Positions 7,638 through 17,171 of a stretch of 52,046 nt of DNA are shown here, one piece after another (the first letter of the stretch is position 1; each line of letters starts with the position of its first letter). Source of the stretch: Candidatus Bacteroides merdavium (GTDB taxonomy: Bacteria > Bacteroidota > Bacteroidia > Bacteroidales > Bacteroidaceae); NCBI GenBank assembly GCA_019116805.1, contig DXAV01000060.1, positions 1 to 52,046 on the forward strand. The letters are read 5' to 3'. The notes beneath the pieces are model-generated. The model was not told the DNA's origin. It saw only the letters and a program-made list of their open reading frames with translations, and did no database searches. The position numbers were made by a program, and so were the translations under genes.

Positions 7638-8814
7638 GGCTATTATTTTTTTGTGATTTCATTTTCAAAGTGTAGGCAATTAGATAAAGTACGCCGATTG
7701 TCATTACAGCCACAGCGCCGCTTTGTCCGACAGCGTCACTGGCCATACCCATCAGCAGCGGGAAGATTGTACCACCGAAAAGACCCATAATCATCAGTCC
7801 CGAAACTTCGTTCTTTTTGTCAGGTACTGCTGTAAGGGCTTGTGCAAAAATGATGGGAAAGACATTAGAGTTACCAAATCCGATAAGGGCGATGCAGACG
7901 TAGATGACATGATGTGCGTTGGACATCAGCAGGCCAGCCATGGCTATCAGCATACATGCTACGCTGATGCTCAGGAAGCGACGTGCTGACAAGTGTTGGA
8001 GGATGAATGTACCCATCAGACAGCCTGCGGTACGGAAGATGAAGTAGAGGCTTGTAGCAAATCCTGCTTCGTCGAGTGTCAGGCCCACACGTTCCATCAG
8101 TAGTTTGGGTGCAGTCGTATTGGTACCCACATCGATGCCTACGTGGCAGACAATACCTAAGAAGCACAGCAGGATGAATGGTCTTCCCAACAGACGCAGG
8201 CAGTCAGCAAATCCTGATGCCTGGTCGGGCTTTTCTTCCTCGATAGGAGTAGATGATAACCAGAGGATAGCGATGACAGCTACTACCATGTAAACGGGGA
8301 ACAGCACGCGCCAACCCAGTCCGAAAGTGGGTATGGCCTGTGTGGCTCCCCACATGGCGATGTAGGGAGCCAAGAATGAAGCGATAGCCTTGACAAACTG
8401 TCCGAAAGTAAGCGAGCTGGCCAGACGGTCACCAGAAATAATGTTGCTTAATAGCGGATTGAGCGAAGTTTGCATCAGAGCGTTGCCGATACCCAGTAAT
8501 GAGAAGGAACAGAGCATCAGTCCGTAACCATCACCAAAGAAAGGTAATAGAAGTGACAGAGCTGTCACGACGAGGCTCAGCAGTACTGTGTTTTTTCGTC
8601 CGATACGATTCATCAGCATCCCTGTGGGTACAGAGAAAATGAGAAACCAGAAAAAGACAAGCGACGGAAAAATGTTGGCCTGCGAGTCTGTCAGTCCAAG
8701 GTCGGCTTTTACGTAATTGGAAGCAATACCCACTAAGTCTACGAAACCCATAGCGAAGAAGCAGAGCATAACGGGGATAAGTCTTCCGTATTTCATTTGT
8801 TGTTTTGCGGTCAT
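7630..8814 (-). CDS. MFS sugar transporter (FucP/GlcP-like), probable fructose importer
   Basis: 394 residues with about twelve hydrophobic segments. Features include the early FFAMGFVDLVGIASNYVKADLG segment, an MNRIGRKNT cytoplasmic loop (MFS motif A-like, about 68-76) and a repeat of this arrangement in the second half. The protein belongs to the FucP-like sugar:proton symporters common in Bacteroidetes. It should move a monosaccharide across the inner membrane; the coupled fructokinase gene points to fructose. It is separated from the GH36 gene by 136 bases in which I see no clear promoter, so it may share the upstream transcript or have its own weak start. Confidence 0.85.
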   Translation of the reverse strand: MTAKQQMKYGRLIPVMLCFFAMGFVDLVGIASNYVKADLGLTDSQANIFPSLVFFWFLIFSVPTGMLMNRIGRKNTVLLSLVVTALSLLLPFFGDGYGLMLCSFSLLGIGNALMQTSLNPLLSNIISGDRLASSLTFGQFVKAIASFLAPYIAMWGATQAIPTFGLGWRVLFPVYMVVAVIAILWLSSTPIEEEKPDQASGFADCLRLLGRPFILLCFLGIVCHVGIDVGTNTTAPKLLMERVGLTLDEAGFATSLYFIFRTAGCLMGTFILQHLSARRFLSISVACMLIAMAGLLMSNAHHVIYVCIALIGFGNSNVFPIIFAQALTAVPDKKNEVSGLMIMGLFGGTIFPLLMGMASDAVGQSGAVAVMTIGVLYLIAYTLKMKSQKNNSHE

Positions 8815-8950
8815 AAAGAGAAGTTTTAAAGTAAGTAAAGTATTTATAAAGTATTAAAGGGATAAGGAAGGAGAGACTTCTATCGGGTTTTACCTTCTGA
8901 AGCCTGCTTGCGGTCTGATACCTCCTTCACGACTTTACGATTCTAAGTAT

Positions 8951-11146
8951 TTATTCCACCTCTGTCAATTCTACCACATGACTTTGCATCGGGCGGAAGC
9001 CAAAGATATTGAGACCTACTTTCATCAGATAGTCACCTGAAAGGATACGGCTGTTAGATGGAAGTGTAGATTGAGTATCAGGCATTAAGTTGATTTCTTC
9101 TATCTTGTAAAGTTTTGTCGGATCAAGACCTTGTAACTTTACGGGAAGTAGTTTTTCCTGATAACGCGGATAAATGTCGTAGGCGAAGACTACGGCCTTG
9201 CGGCTGTCTGTACTTACATAGTTCACAGCCATGTGGTTACTGTCATAGGGCGATACCAAGCGATACTGGTTGCCATCTAGGATGACAGACTGTAAGCGTT
9301 TCCAGTTGGCTACGGCCGTCTGGCAGTAGAGTAATTCCTCGGCACTCAATTCTTTCAGTCCCAGATCGAACCCCAGCTTGCACATGGAGGCCACATCAGT
9401 ACGAAACTTTACCGAAGCTGCCTTGTTCCAGCTCGTCACATGGGCACACATGGCCTTGGCTGGGAAGAATTGCGAGAACCCCCATTGGATGTAGATACGT
9501 TCTACAGGGTCGGTGTTGTCGCTACACCAGAATTCGGTGAAGTATTTCAGCGCCTCGTAGTCGCATCGCGCACCACCGCCCGAGCAGAGCATCATCGGCA
9601 CGTTGGGATAGTTATCTTTCACTCGCTTCATTACGTTGTAAATGCCGCGTACATGGTTGATATACAACTGTCCTTGCTCGGTCTTGAGGTAGGGTGAATA
9701 GATATTAGTGATGGGGCTGTTGCAGTCCCACTTGAAGTAAGCAATGTCAGGATTCTCCTTCAGCAGCTTGTCCACGATGCCGTAGACGTAGTCCTGCACA
9801 GCCGGGTTGCTCAAGTCGAGCACTAGCTGGTTACGGTAGTAATACGTCTCGCGGTTGGGATAGTGGATAGCCCAGTCGGGGTGCTGCTCGAAGAGTTCGC
9901 TTTTGGGATTCACCATCTCCGGCTCTATCCACAGCCCGAACTTCACGCCCGCCTCTTTGGCTGCGTCGGTCAGGGCACGGATGCCGCCGGGCAACTTGTC
10001 GTGCGTCACTTCCCAGTCGCCCAGTCCGGCACGGTCGTTCTTACGCGGATACTTGTTGCCAAACCATCCGTCGTCCAGCAGGAACATGTCTACACCCAGG
10101 TCTTTGGCTTCCTTCATCAGTTCGGCTAGGATGTCCTGATCGAAGTTGAAAGCGGTGTTCTCCCAGTTGTTGAGCAGTGTCAGGCGTGTGCCTTTGCCGT
10201 CTTTCAGCTGGTAGTTGCGTGCCCAGGCCTGCAGGTTTCGGCTGCCTTGGCCGGTACCTTCGGTGCTTAGTGTAAAAATGAATTCAGGGGTAGTGAAGAC
10301 CTCATTGCGTCCCAGCTTGTAGGCTGACGCATACGGATTGATACCGGGAATGATGCGCAGGTTACCCACATTGTCCACCTCGAAGGTGAAGCGGAAGTTG
10401 CCTGTCCACGCCAGTGTGCCCATCAGCACTTCGCCCTGTCGTTCATGAGCAGGCTGGTCCAACCCCACGATGAAGAAGGGATGCGTGTGCATCGCGGCGC
10501 GGCTGCCCAGCTTGGTGTCGATTATCTTCTTGCCGAAAAGCAGGGGTTGCGTGCTCATGTGCGCTTCCTTGGCCCAGTCGCTGCTGAACTCCGTCAGGTA
10601 GTAGGCCGGACGGCTGAAGTATAGCATGGTCGAGGCATAGGCCGACAAGGTAACGGGTTTCTTCTCCTGATGACGGATTTCACTCCACGTCTTGATGACG
10701 TTCTCCTTCGGATAGGCCACGTAGTGTAGCGTCACGTCAACGGGATACTTGTCGTCGCGCAGCTGGATGTCGGTCCGTACGCCTCCCTCCACGGGGTACG
10801 AGGAGGACGAGACGTAGTAGAGCCATGTGGAAGGATTTCCGTCGTTGTGGGTGACGGCTAAGGCAGGTTCGAAGAAGTCTTCGTTGCCCGAACCGCTGTA
10901 CACCTCCCACCCGCGGCGGCTGACACTGCCGTCCGAGGCCGGGTGCACGCTCCAACCCAGTTCTTTCAGGTCGGACTCGTTCAGCAGCCGTTCACCAAAA
11001 TAGCTCTGGTAGAGGCGACCGTTATCGCCCACCTGCAGCACCAGGTCGATGCAGTCAGTGGAAATGCGTATCTGTCTCATGTCACTGGCATTCAGTGTAG
11101 TGGTGGCGAGCAGTGCAAGTGCCGCCGTTGCGATGAGGTGTTTCAT
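8951..11146 (-). CDS. GH36 alpha-galactosidase
   Basis: 731 residues with a type I signal peptide (ATAALALLATTTLNA), so periplasmic. An N-terminal beta-sandwich domain (about 25-330) precedes the TIM barrel. Catalytic motifs of GH36 are visible: FKWDCN (nucleophile Asp) and WCSDNTD (acid/base Asp), with LLDDGWFG and GLWIEPEMV upstream. It removes alpha-1,6-galactose from raffinose-family oligosaccharides, galactomannan or melibiose. The gene follows GH32 by 21 bases in the same direction. Together the two would take raffinose or stachyose to galactose, glucose and fructose. Confidence 0.92.
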   Translation of the reverse strand: MKHLIATAALALLATTTLNASDMRQIRISTDCIDLVLQVGDNGRLYQSYFGERLLNESDLKELGWSVHPASDGSVSRRGWEVYSGSGNEDFFEPALAVTHNDGNPSTWLYYVSSSSYPVEGGVRTDIQLRDDKYPVDVTLHYVAYPKENVIKTWSEIRHQEKKPVTLSAYASTMLYFSRPAYYLTEFSSDWAKEAHMSTQPLLFGKKIIDTKLGSRAAMHTHPFFIVGLDQPAHERQGEVLMGTLAWTGNFRFTFEVDNVGNLRIIPGINPYASAYKLGRNEVFTTPEFIFTLSTEGTGQGSRNLQAWARNYQLKDGKGTRLTLLNNWENTAFNFDQDILAELMKEAKDLGVDMFLLDDGWFGNKYPRKNDRAGLGDWEVTHDKLPGGIRALTDAAKEAGVKFGLWIEPEMVNPKSELFEQHPDWAIHYPNRETYYYRNQLVLDLSNPAVQDYVYGIVDKLLKENPDIAYFKWDCNSPITNIYSPYLKTEQGQLYINHVRGIYNVMKRVKDNYPNVPMMLCSGGGARCDYEALKYFTEFWCSDNTDPVERIYIQWGFSQFFPAKAMCAHVTSWNKAASVKFRTDVASMCKLGFDLGLKELSAEELLYCQTAVANWKRLQSVILDGNQYRLVSPYDSNHMAVNYVSTDSRKAVVFAYDIYPRYQEKLLPVKLQGLDPTKLYKIEEINLMPDTQSTLPSNSRILSGDYLMKVGLNIFGFRPMQSHVVELTEVE

Positions 11147-11167
11147 GGGATATAAGGCCTTTTAGTG

Positions 11168-13039
11168 TTACAATCCTAATTGATGTATCTTCAGGTTCTT
11201 CACTTCGGCTTCACCTTCCTGAGTATAGAAACGCAGGGTATTATAGGGCTGAGTGGGGAACACAAGGTTGGTCATGGCAATGCGGCCACCGTCTACGAAG
11301 ATTTCAACAGAGCACTTGTCTACGAACACATCGAGGTGATATGTCTTGCCTTCGCACAGAGAGAGCGGTGCCCAGGTACCCAAGGCGAAATCGTTGATAT
11401 AGTTCACTGAAAGAGTCTTGCGGTGATCATCAGTTTCCTTAAAATGGGGTTCTGATTTCTCGCCGAAAGCTGTCAGTCCACTTTGGCTGCGGTCCATGAC
11501 GAGGCGACCAGTCTTCATGTCGAGGTAAATGTCTACCTTTTCGCCTTTATCGTTCAGCAGTTGGAAACCTGTGGTTTGTGCTTTGCCCGGGGTGATGTCC
11601 ATTTCCAGTTCGCAAGCGCCTTCGGCACCGGTAGCCAGCGGGCTGACCAGATGTTCGTCAGCCAAGGTGAAGTCGTTGACGGGTGTAGTGCCTTTGCGCA
11701 GGCCTTCGGTCTCCTTCACAGCATTGGCGGCCATGTAGATTTCACCGTCCTTGGTGTAGAGTGAAAGCTCGCGAGGCAGGGCGTTGGCACCGCGGTACTG
11801 GCGGATGGGGGTGACGTTGGCATACTGCCAGTTGCTCATCCAGGGTACGGCAATGGTGCGGTCGCCCGTGTTGGAGAAGCAGACGGTGGCGTAGTGGTCC
11901 TTGCCGAAGTCGAGCCACTTGGTAACGCTCTTGTCGTTGTCGCACTTGAATTCCTTGCCGTCGAAGTCGCCTACGAAATATTCCGTAGCGCTACCGCCGA
12001 AGGGGCAGCCGGGGTTGATGTTGACAATCATCACCCACTTCATGTTGTTCTTGTTCCCATCGACGGGTAGCTGCACAAAGTCGGGGCATTCAAACTGGTT
12101 GGGCTGTACGCCGTAACCTTCGCCAAACTGGCTGAGGTATTCCCAGTTCTTCATGTCAGAGGACGAGTAGAAGCGCATGTTCTTGTCGGCCGAAACAATC
12201 ATGTACCACTTCTGTGCCGGTTCATACCAGAAGACTTTCGGGTCGCGGAAGTCCTTCAGCCCGTCGAAGGGTGTCAGGATAGGATTCTTTTCGTACTTCG
12301 TGTAAGTGCGGCCATTGTCGGTGCTGTAGGCCATGCACTGAATCTGTCCATGTTCGTCGCTGGCTGAGGTGTAGAAGGCTATCAGAGCGTCCTTACCATA
12401 ACCGGCACTGTTGTTCTTGTCGACCACGGAGCTGCCCGAGAAAATTTGTCCCAGCGTATCGCGGGCGATGGCGGGAGCGAGGTGTTCCCAATGGATGAGA
12501 TCACGGCTGACGGAATGTCCCCAGTGCATGTTGCCCCACTTCGATCCGTAGGGGTTGTACTGGAAGTAGAGGTGATATTCGCCGTCCTTGTACACCAGTC
12601 CGTTGGCGTCGTTCATCCAGCCGTAGAGCGGCGTGTGGTGATAGACGGGACGATAATAGTCGGTATTGGTGGTATCGAAAGTGTCGGCCAGGTGGATGCT
12701 GTCCCAGCAGATGGCGTTAGCAGCCACGCGGCCGATGGTCACAGTGGCTTCCTTGGCTCCTTGCGGCAGGGCGAAGGGCACGTAATACTCTACGCTGTCT
12801 ACAGCCAGACGCACGTCCATGGCCATGTCGGCGGGGCTGCCCGTGATGAGTTTCACCTTGCCTTCGTTGCAAGACTCCTGGATAGGGAGGATAAGGTATC
12901 GGGTTGGGTTTGTGATGTGAACGATGGTGAGCGTGTCGCCTTGGTGTTCCAGGCGGATACCGTTGCTCTGCGGCTGGCAGGCTGTCAGTGCAGCAGCTGT
13001 TGCCAGAGTCATTGTCAGGTGGTTGAAAAATCTTTTCAT
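11168..13039 (-). CDS. GH32 beta-fructosidase lipoprotein
   Basis: 623 residues. The lipoprotein signal ends in LTAC (Cys21). The residues after it (QPQSNG) lack the acidic surface-export signal, so a periplasm-facing lipoprotein is likelier. An N-terminal all-beta region (DUF4980-like, about 25-130) precedes the GH32 five-bladed propeller and a C-terminal beta-sandwich. Catalytic motifs: WMNDANG (nucleophile Asp144), FRDP (stabilising Asp266) and ECPD (acid/base Glu317). The usual WMNDPNG is changed to DANG, as in several Bacteroides exo-fructosidases. It should release fructose from fructans, sucrose or raffinose-type sugars. Confidence 0.93.
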   Translation of the reverse strand: MKRFFNHLTMTLATAAALTACQPQSNGIRLEHQGDTLTIVHITNPTRYLILPIQESCNEGKVKLITGSPADMAMDVRLAVDSVEYYVPFALPQGAKEATVTIGRVAANAICWDSIHLADTFDTTNTDYYRPVYHHTPLYGWMNDANGLVYKDGEYHLYFQYNPYGSKWGNMHWGHSVSRDLIHWEHLAPAIARDTLGQIFSGSSVVDKNNSAGYGKDALIAFYTSASDEHGQIQCMAYSTDNGRTYTKYEKNPILTPFDGLKDFRDPKVFWYEPAQKWYMIVSADKNMRFYSSSDMKNWEYLSQFGEGYGVQPNQFECPDFVQLPVDGNKNNMKWVMIVNINPGCPFGGSATEYFVGDFDGKEFKCDNDKSVTKWLDFGKDHYATVCFSNTGDRTIAVPWMSNWQYANVTPIRQYRGANALPRELSLYTKDGEIYMAANAVKETEGLRKGTTPVNDFTLADEHLVSPLATGAEGACELEMDITPGKAQTTGFQLLNDKGEKVDIYLDMKTGRLVMDRSQSGLTAFGEKSEPHFKETDDHRKTLSVNYINDFALGTWAPLSLCEGKTYHLDVFVDKCSVEIFVDGGRIAMTNLVFPTQPYNTLRFYTQEGEAEVKNLKIHQLGL

Positions 13040-13144
13040 GGTTCTATTGTTTTTGAGCGTTTAAATGTACAGATTATTTTTGAATTTGCCTCACCGGTGC
13101 GGCGGGTTTCCGTCATGCTTTACCGGTGTGGCTGGCTAAGAGGG

Positions 13145-15511
13145 TCAGAACTTCAGGCTGGCGCTGAATTCGACGGTGAATGGACGAATGTAGCTACCTG
13201 CCATGACGTGTCCGGCATACTGTCCGGCATCTTCCTTTTCGATAAGTTCAGCACCGGCGATACTGCCTTTAGCACCCGTCTGATTCAGGAAGTTGACCAC
13301 GGTGCAACCTAAGGCAAGTTTCTTGTTCACCTGCCAGTTCAGTCCGCCGAAGGTTTCCCAACGGCCGTTGAAGTAGTAAGCGTCGTTGATGTTGGCATAG
13401 GTCTTGCTGAAGTAGCGGAAGCTGGTCCAGATTTTCAGGTCCTTGGTAATCATGTAACTGGGGTCGATTTCGACAATGATTTGCGGAATCTCGGCTACGA
13501 TGTTGCCCGTTGCGTTGATCTGGCCTACATAGCCATCGGAGAAGGTGACTGATGTCTCATACTTCTTGTAGGTCGGCTTTTGGTAGGTAAAAAGGAAGTG
13601 AAAATCGAATCCTTTAAAAGGATGGGTTACCACGTCGGTAGTCCAGCCCAGTGTCTTGATATCGTAGGTCAGCGGGGCAGCCATGATTTCGGTCTGTCCG
13701 GTCGGCGTTTTGTGTTGCAGGTTCAGGGTCGAGTTGTTGTTGGTCTTCGAGATGTAAGAGAAGAGTGAAGTCAAGCTCAACCAACTGTTGTTGTAGTAGA
13801 TTCCGGCGCGTCCCAGCGGAACGGAAATCTTATCCGTGTTAGGCATGGTGGCAGGAGCGAAGCTTTCAATCTTCGGATGCTGGGTGATGTAGGTAAAGTC
13901 GCCTGTCAGTCCGAAAGCCTTAGTCAGCTTGTAGGTGGCGGCGGCAGTCAGGGCGTAGTTCAACCAGTCGTAACTCATGGGTGTTGGGGCTATTTTAGTT
14001 CCGTCAGGAGCTGTCGTCCCCAGATAATAGTTGGCAAAGCGGCCTACATATTCACCCTCGGCATTCTTTACCGCGGCATTTTCGCCGCGCAGAGCCTGGT
14101 ATTCCAGACGGGCGCCGTAGTAGAGATTCAGTTGGTCGGTGATGTCCCAGTCATGAGTAAAGTAGAGGGCTACCTTGTTCTCATGTCCTTTGTAGTACTC
14201 TGAAGCGTTCTTGTTGAAATCGTAATAATATCCGTTTCCTGCATAAGCACGGTCGGCGTATGTGGCATAGTCTGCGTTGTAGAGTCGTACAGGATAGCTG
14301 CCGTCCATGGGGACCGACTGGTCGTACATGGTCGTGGCCGATGTGTAGTCGATATCATAATACCATTCGTTCAAGCCCAGACGCCAGGTACTGCTGCCCA
14401 CGTTGCGCGACAGTTCAGTAGTGAACATGAAGGAGTCGATGAAACCACGGTTCAGGCAAGACATGCGGCTCTGTACGTAGTCACCCGTATAAGGTTGCAT
14501 GCTGCCGTCGGCTGCTTCGTACAGGTAGTTGATGCCGGCTTCGTTCTGGTCGAGTGACATCGGTGTCTGGTAAACGAATGAACCGGTGGAGTGGTCATAC
14601 TTCATGACAGTCTTCCAGTTCAGGCCGTTGTCCCACGTGTAGTCGTTCATCAACGTGAACTCACTGCCTTTGTTTTGAGTGGCATCGTAAAGGTTTGTCT
14701 TCTTTATCTCGCCTGTACGCATGTCACGATACATCATTTCATTATCGACTGGCAGATAGGAAGTCGTTCCGAGGGCAAACTTGCCGAACTCTTTTACACT
14801 ACCGTCACCTACATAAATGAAGGGGGCTGACTGAGTGGCATAGTTATAGACGGGATGGCTGTTACTGTAATGGTAGATAGCAGTCAGTTCGCCACGGTTG
14901 TCGTTGTACTTCTTGGTGAGGGCGAACTTATAGATTTGTGTACGGTCCTGGAAGGGAGTCGATTTGATTTTGAATGTTCCCGGGTCGAAGTCCTGATAGA
15001 TGCTTCCGCTGTAGTACCAATCCTTGGCGATGTCACCGTTCAAGTTGAGTGAGAACTCCTGCATACCGAAGTGATTGCTCTTATAGTTCAAGGTGCCGTG
15101 AAATCCTTTTTGTCCCAGCTGGGTGAAAGAGTTGACGGCGTATCCGATATTTCCAGTGGTGATAGCAGTCTCTGAAATTTTCAATAGTCCTACATGCTTT
15201 AGGCTGGCATCAGCACGCCAAAGTGAATTGACTGAATGAGGATTGGTTGCGTAAGTGATTGGAATACCGTTTTCCAATACATTGACATCGGCCGAAGGTA
15301 GTCCAATTTGGATTTCACGCGGGCCGTTGGCACTGGCGGCGTTCAGCATCACGTTGCGGTTTCCCTCTTCCTTACTGGAGCTTTCCGTTTGTGGCTGCTC
15401 CGATGATTTTTTTTCTTCTTGTGCGACAGCGTTTCCACAAGTCAGTCCGAGCAACAAAATAGCTGCTGCTGCGCGATAGCATACTGCATGTCTTTTCATA
15501 CCTGTTTTCAT
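13145..15511 (-). CDS. TonB-dependent outer-membrane receptor (non-SusC type)
   Basis: 788 residues with signal peptide (ending in GNAVAQ) and a low-complexity acidic/serine linker. A compact plug domain (DVNVLENGIP, then LLKISETAITTGNIGYAVNS) leads into a long run of amphipathic beta-strands, ending in the outer-membrane barrel terminus FTVEFSASLKF. There is no CarboxypepD_reg-like N-terminal domain and no SusD partner next to it, so it is not a classical SusC. It probably imports the substrate of the adjacent GH32 and GH36. A TACCTTTG element at 15587-15594 suggests its own promoter; a strong terminator lies just upstream. Confidence 0.85.
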   Translation of the reverse strand: MKTGMKRHAVCYRAAAAILLLGLTCGNAVAQEEKKSSEQPQTESSSKEEGNRNVMLNAASANGPREIQIGLPSADVNVLENGIPITYATNPHSVNSLWRADASLKHVGLLKISETAITTGNIGYAVNSFTQLGQKGFHGTLNYKSNHFGMQEFSLNLNGDIAKDWYYSGSIYQDFDPGTFKIKSTPFQDRTQIYKFALTKKYNDNRGELTAIYHYSNSHPVYNYATQSAPFIYVGDGSVKEFGKFALGTTSYLPVDNEMMYRDMRTGEIKKTNLYDATQNKGSEFTLMNDYTWDNGLNWKTVMKYDHSTGSFVYQTPMSLDQNEAGINYLYEAADGSMQPYTGDYVQSRMSCLNRGFIDSFMFTTELSRNVGSSTWRLGLNEWYYDIDYTSATTMYDQSVPMDGSYPVRLYNADYATYADRAYAGNGYYYDFNKNASEYYKGHENKVALYFTHDWDITDQLNLYYGARLEYQALRGENAAVKNAEGEYVGRFANYYLGTTAPDGTKIAPTPMSYDWLNYALTAAATYKLTKAFGLTGDFTYITQHPKIESFAPATMPNTDKISVPLGRAGIYYNNSWLSLTSLFSYISKTNNNSTLNLQHKTPTGQTEIMAAPLTYDIKTLGWTTDVVTHPFKGFDFHFLFTYQKPTYKKYETSVTFSDGYVGQINATGNIVAEIPQIIVEIDPSYMITKDLKIWTSFRYFSKTYANINDAYYFNGRWETFGGLNWQVNKKLALGCTVVNFLNQTGAKGSIAGAELIEKEDAGQYAGHVMAGSYIRPFTVEFSASLKF

Positions 15512-15586
15512 GGTACGTTATTAAATTATTAATGATTGAAGTTCCTTTTAGTTTAGGTCATTGGACGTTTCGCCTGAATACCTGTG

Positions 15587-15594
15587 CAAAGGTA
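15587..15594 (-). promoter_or_regulatory. -7 element for the TonB-dependent receptor / GH32 / GH36 unit
   Basis: On the minus strand this reads TACCTTTG (TAnnTTTG consensus), 76 bases before the receptor start. The -33 region is poorly conserved. Confidence 0.5.
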
Positions 15595-15620
15595 CGCAGT
15601 CGTTCGCAAGGGGAATAAAA

Positions 15621-15663
15621 AAAATGTTTCATGCTCTGTCACCAGGGTTGCATGAAACATTTT
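15621..15663 (-). terminator. Terminator after GH28
   Basis: A perfect 14-bp inverted repeat, AAAATGTTTCATGC and GCATGAAACATTTT, has a 15-base loop and a run of Ts on the minus strand. It ends the DUF4450-like/CBM9/GH28 transcript before the receptor promoter. Confidence 0.88.
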
Positions 15664-15749
15664 TGATAAGGAATGTAACAAAATGGACAGATGTCAGCTT
15701 TGGTTCGCTAACCCTCAGCTTGAAGTCTTCCGTGTGGAGGGTTGTTGGT

Positions 15750-17171
15750 TCAGGGTTCGTAGACTTCTCCGTCCGACGTGACATCGCGGTAGGTGATGCC
15801 AGTAGCGTCGTCCGTGACTATCAGCGGTCGGCCGTCGGGCTGTTCGTAGTGAAAATGTACGTTGTCCAGTCGGATGTTACGGGCATGGCGGATGTAGAAG
15901 CCTTTGGCAGGAATGGTGCCGAACATCCATGGTTCGGGATATACTTTCTCTTGTTCGGGCGGCGTACGCTGTCCGTCGGCTTTGGTGTAGCCGCCTTGGT
16001 GATAAATATGGATGTTGCTCAGGCTGACATCTTCAATGATGGCTCCGGGTATGCCGCTGATGATGGATGAATAGCGTGAGTCTGCGTTGAATACGTTGAT
16101 GTTGCTGATGAGGATGCGCTTCATGCTGCCCACGGGTGTTCCCTTGGGACTACGCATACGTGCGCCAAGGCGAAGAAAAATGGGAGAGTTGACAATGTCG
16201 CGCATGGTGATGTTGCTGATGACAATGTCTTCCAATCGTCCGCCGTCTACCGTCTCGAGTGCCAGACCACGGCAACGTTCGAAGATGCAGTTGGTGATGG
16301 CGATGTTCTTGAATCCTCCGCTTGATTCTGTCCCCAGCTTGATGCGTCCTGTCACAAAACCATGGTCGGGGGCTTGCGGTTCGTCGCGCTGCCAGGTGCA
16401 GTCCAGCATACTGCCACGGTCGTATCCGCTGACCAGGCAGTCGGAGATGGTGACGTCTTCCGTGTCTTTGAAGTAGCCTAGGGCGTAAGACGATTTCAGA
16501 ACGATGGCATCGTCCCATGGGCTGTTGACGGTGCACTGGCTGATGCGTACGTTCTTGCAGCAGTCTATGTCGAAACCGTCACGGTTGGTGTCTACCTTCA
16601 GGTTTAGAATGGTCAGATTGTCCACACCCGTAGCTAGCAGACCAAAGTGTCCGCAGCGTAGCATGGAGAAATCTTTCAGTGTGACGTTCTTGCAGAGCTT
16701 CAAGCTGATAGCTTTGTTGCCCACGCCTGGCAATCGGCTTTCTTCTCGTGTCAGTCCGTGGCCGTCAATCAGTCCCGGGCCGCTGATGGTGATGTCTTCC
16801 AGTCCGATGCCCCAGATGAGTGAGTTCTTCCAATGACTGTGACCGAAATCTTGGTAACGGTTGTGTTCGTTGGCTTCCGCTCCGTCGTAGCCTTCGGTGG
16901 CTGTGGGGAAGGCGGCTGTAATCGTGGTACCTTGTTCCATCAGCAGATGGATGTGGCTGGCCAGTCGGATGGAGTAGCAGGCATAGTTTCCGGCGGGCAG
17001 GTAGATAGTACCTCCGCCATTGGCGGCTGCCTCCTGGATGGCGCGGTTGATGGCGGGGCTGTCGATGGTTTTCCCGTCGGCTTTGGCTCCGTACTCTTTT
17101 ACATTATATATGTCGGCTTTGGTTATTGCTGTACAGAGGCAGAACAGCAGGAACAATATCTTTTTCATCAT
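15750..17171 (-). CDS. GH28-family glycoside hydrolase (polygalacturonase-like)
   Basis: 473 residues, signal peptide then a right-handed beta-helix with repeated ITISNC/ISNI-type turns. Conserved GH28 motifs appear as NRDGFDID (196-203, canonical NTD), WDDAIVLK (Asp220/Asp221) and GRIKLGTES (RIK at 276-278). The canonical GHG between them is replaced by SGYDRGS, a variant I associate with Bacteroidetes GH28-like proteins. The family hydrolyses galacturonan or rhamnogalacturonan; the substrate here is uncertain because the other enzymes suggest fructose/galactose sugars. The start overlaps the CBM9-like stop by ATGA, giving a coupled three-gene unit. Confidence 0.85.
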   Translation of the reverse strand: MMKKILFLLFCLCTAITKADIYNVKEYGAKADGKTIDSPAINRAIQEAAANGGGTIYLPAGNYACYSIRLASHIHLLMEQGTTITAAFPTATEGYDGAEANEHNRYQDFGHSHWKNSLIWGIGLEDITISGPGLIDGHGLTREESRLPGVGNKAISLKLCKNVTLKDFSMLRCGHFGLLATGVDNLTILNLKVDTNRDGFDIDCCKNVRISQCTVNSPWDDAIVLKSSYALGYFKDTEDVTISDCLVSGYDRGSMLDCTWQRDEPQAPDHGFVTGRIKLGTESSGGFKNIAITNCIFERCRGLALETVDGGRLEDIVISNITMRDIVNSPIFLRLGARMRSPKGTPVGSMKRILISNINVFNADSRYSSIISGIPGAIIEDVSLSNIHIYHQGGYTKADGQRTPPEQEKVYPEPWMFGTIPAKGFYIRHARNIRLDNVHFHYEQPDGRPLIVTDDATGITYRDVTSDGEVYEP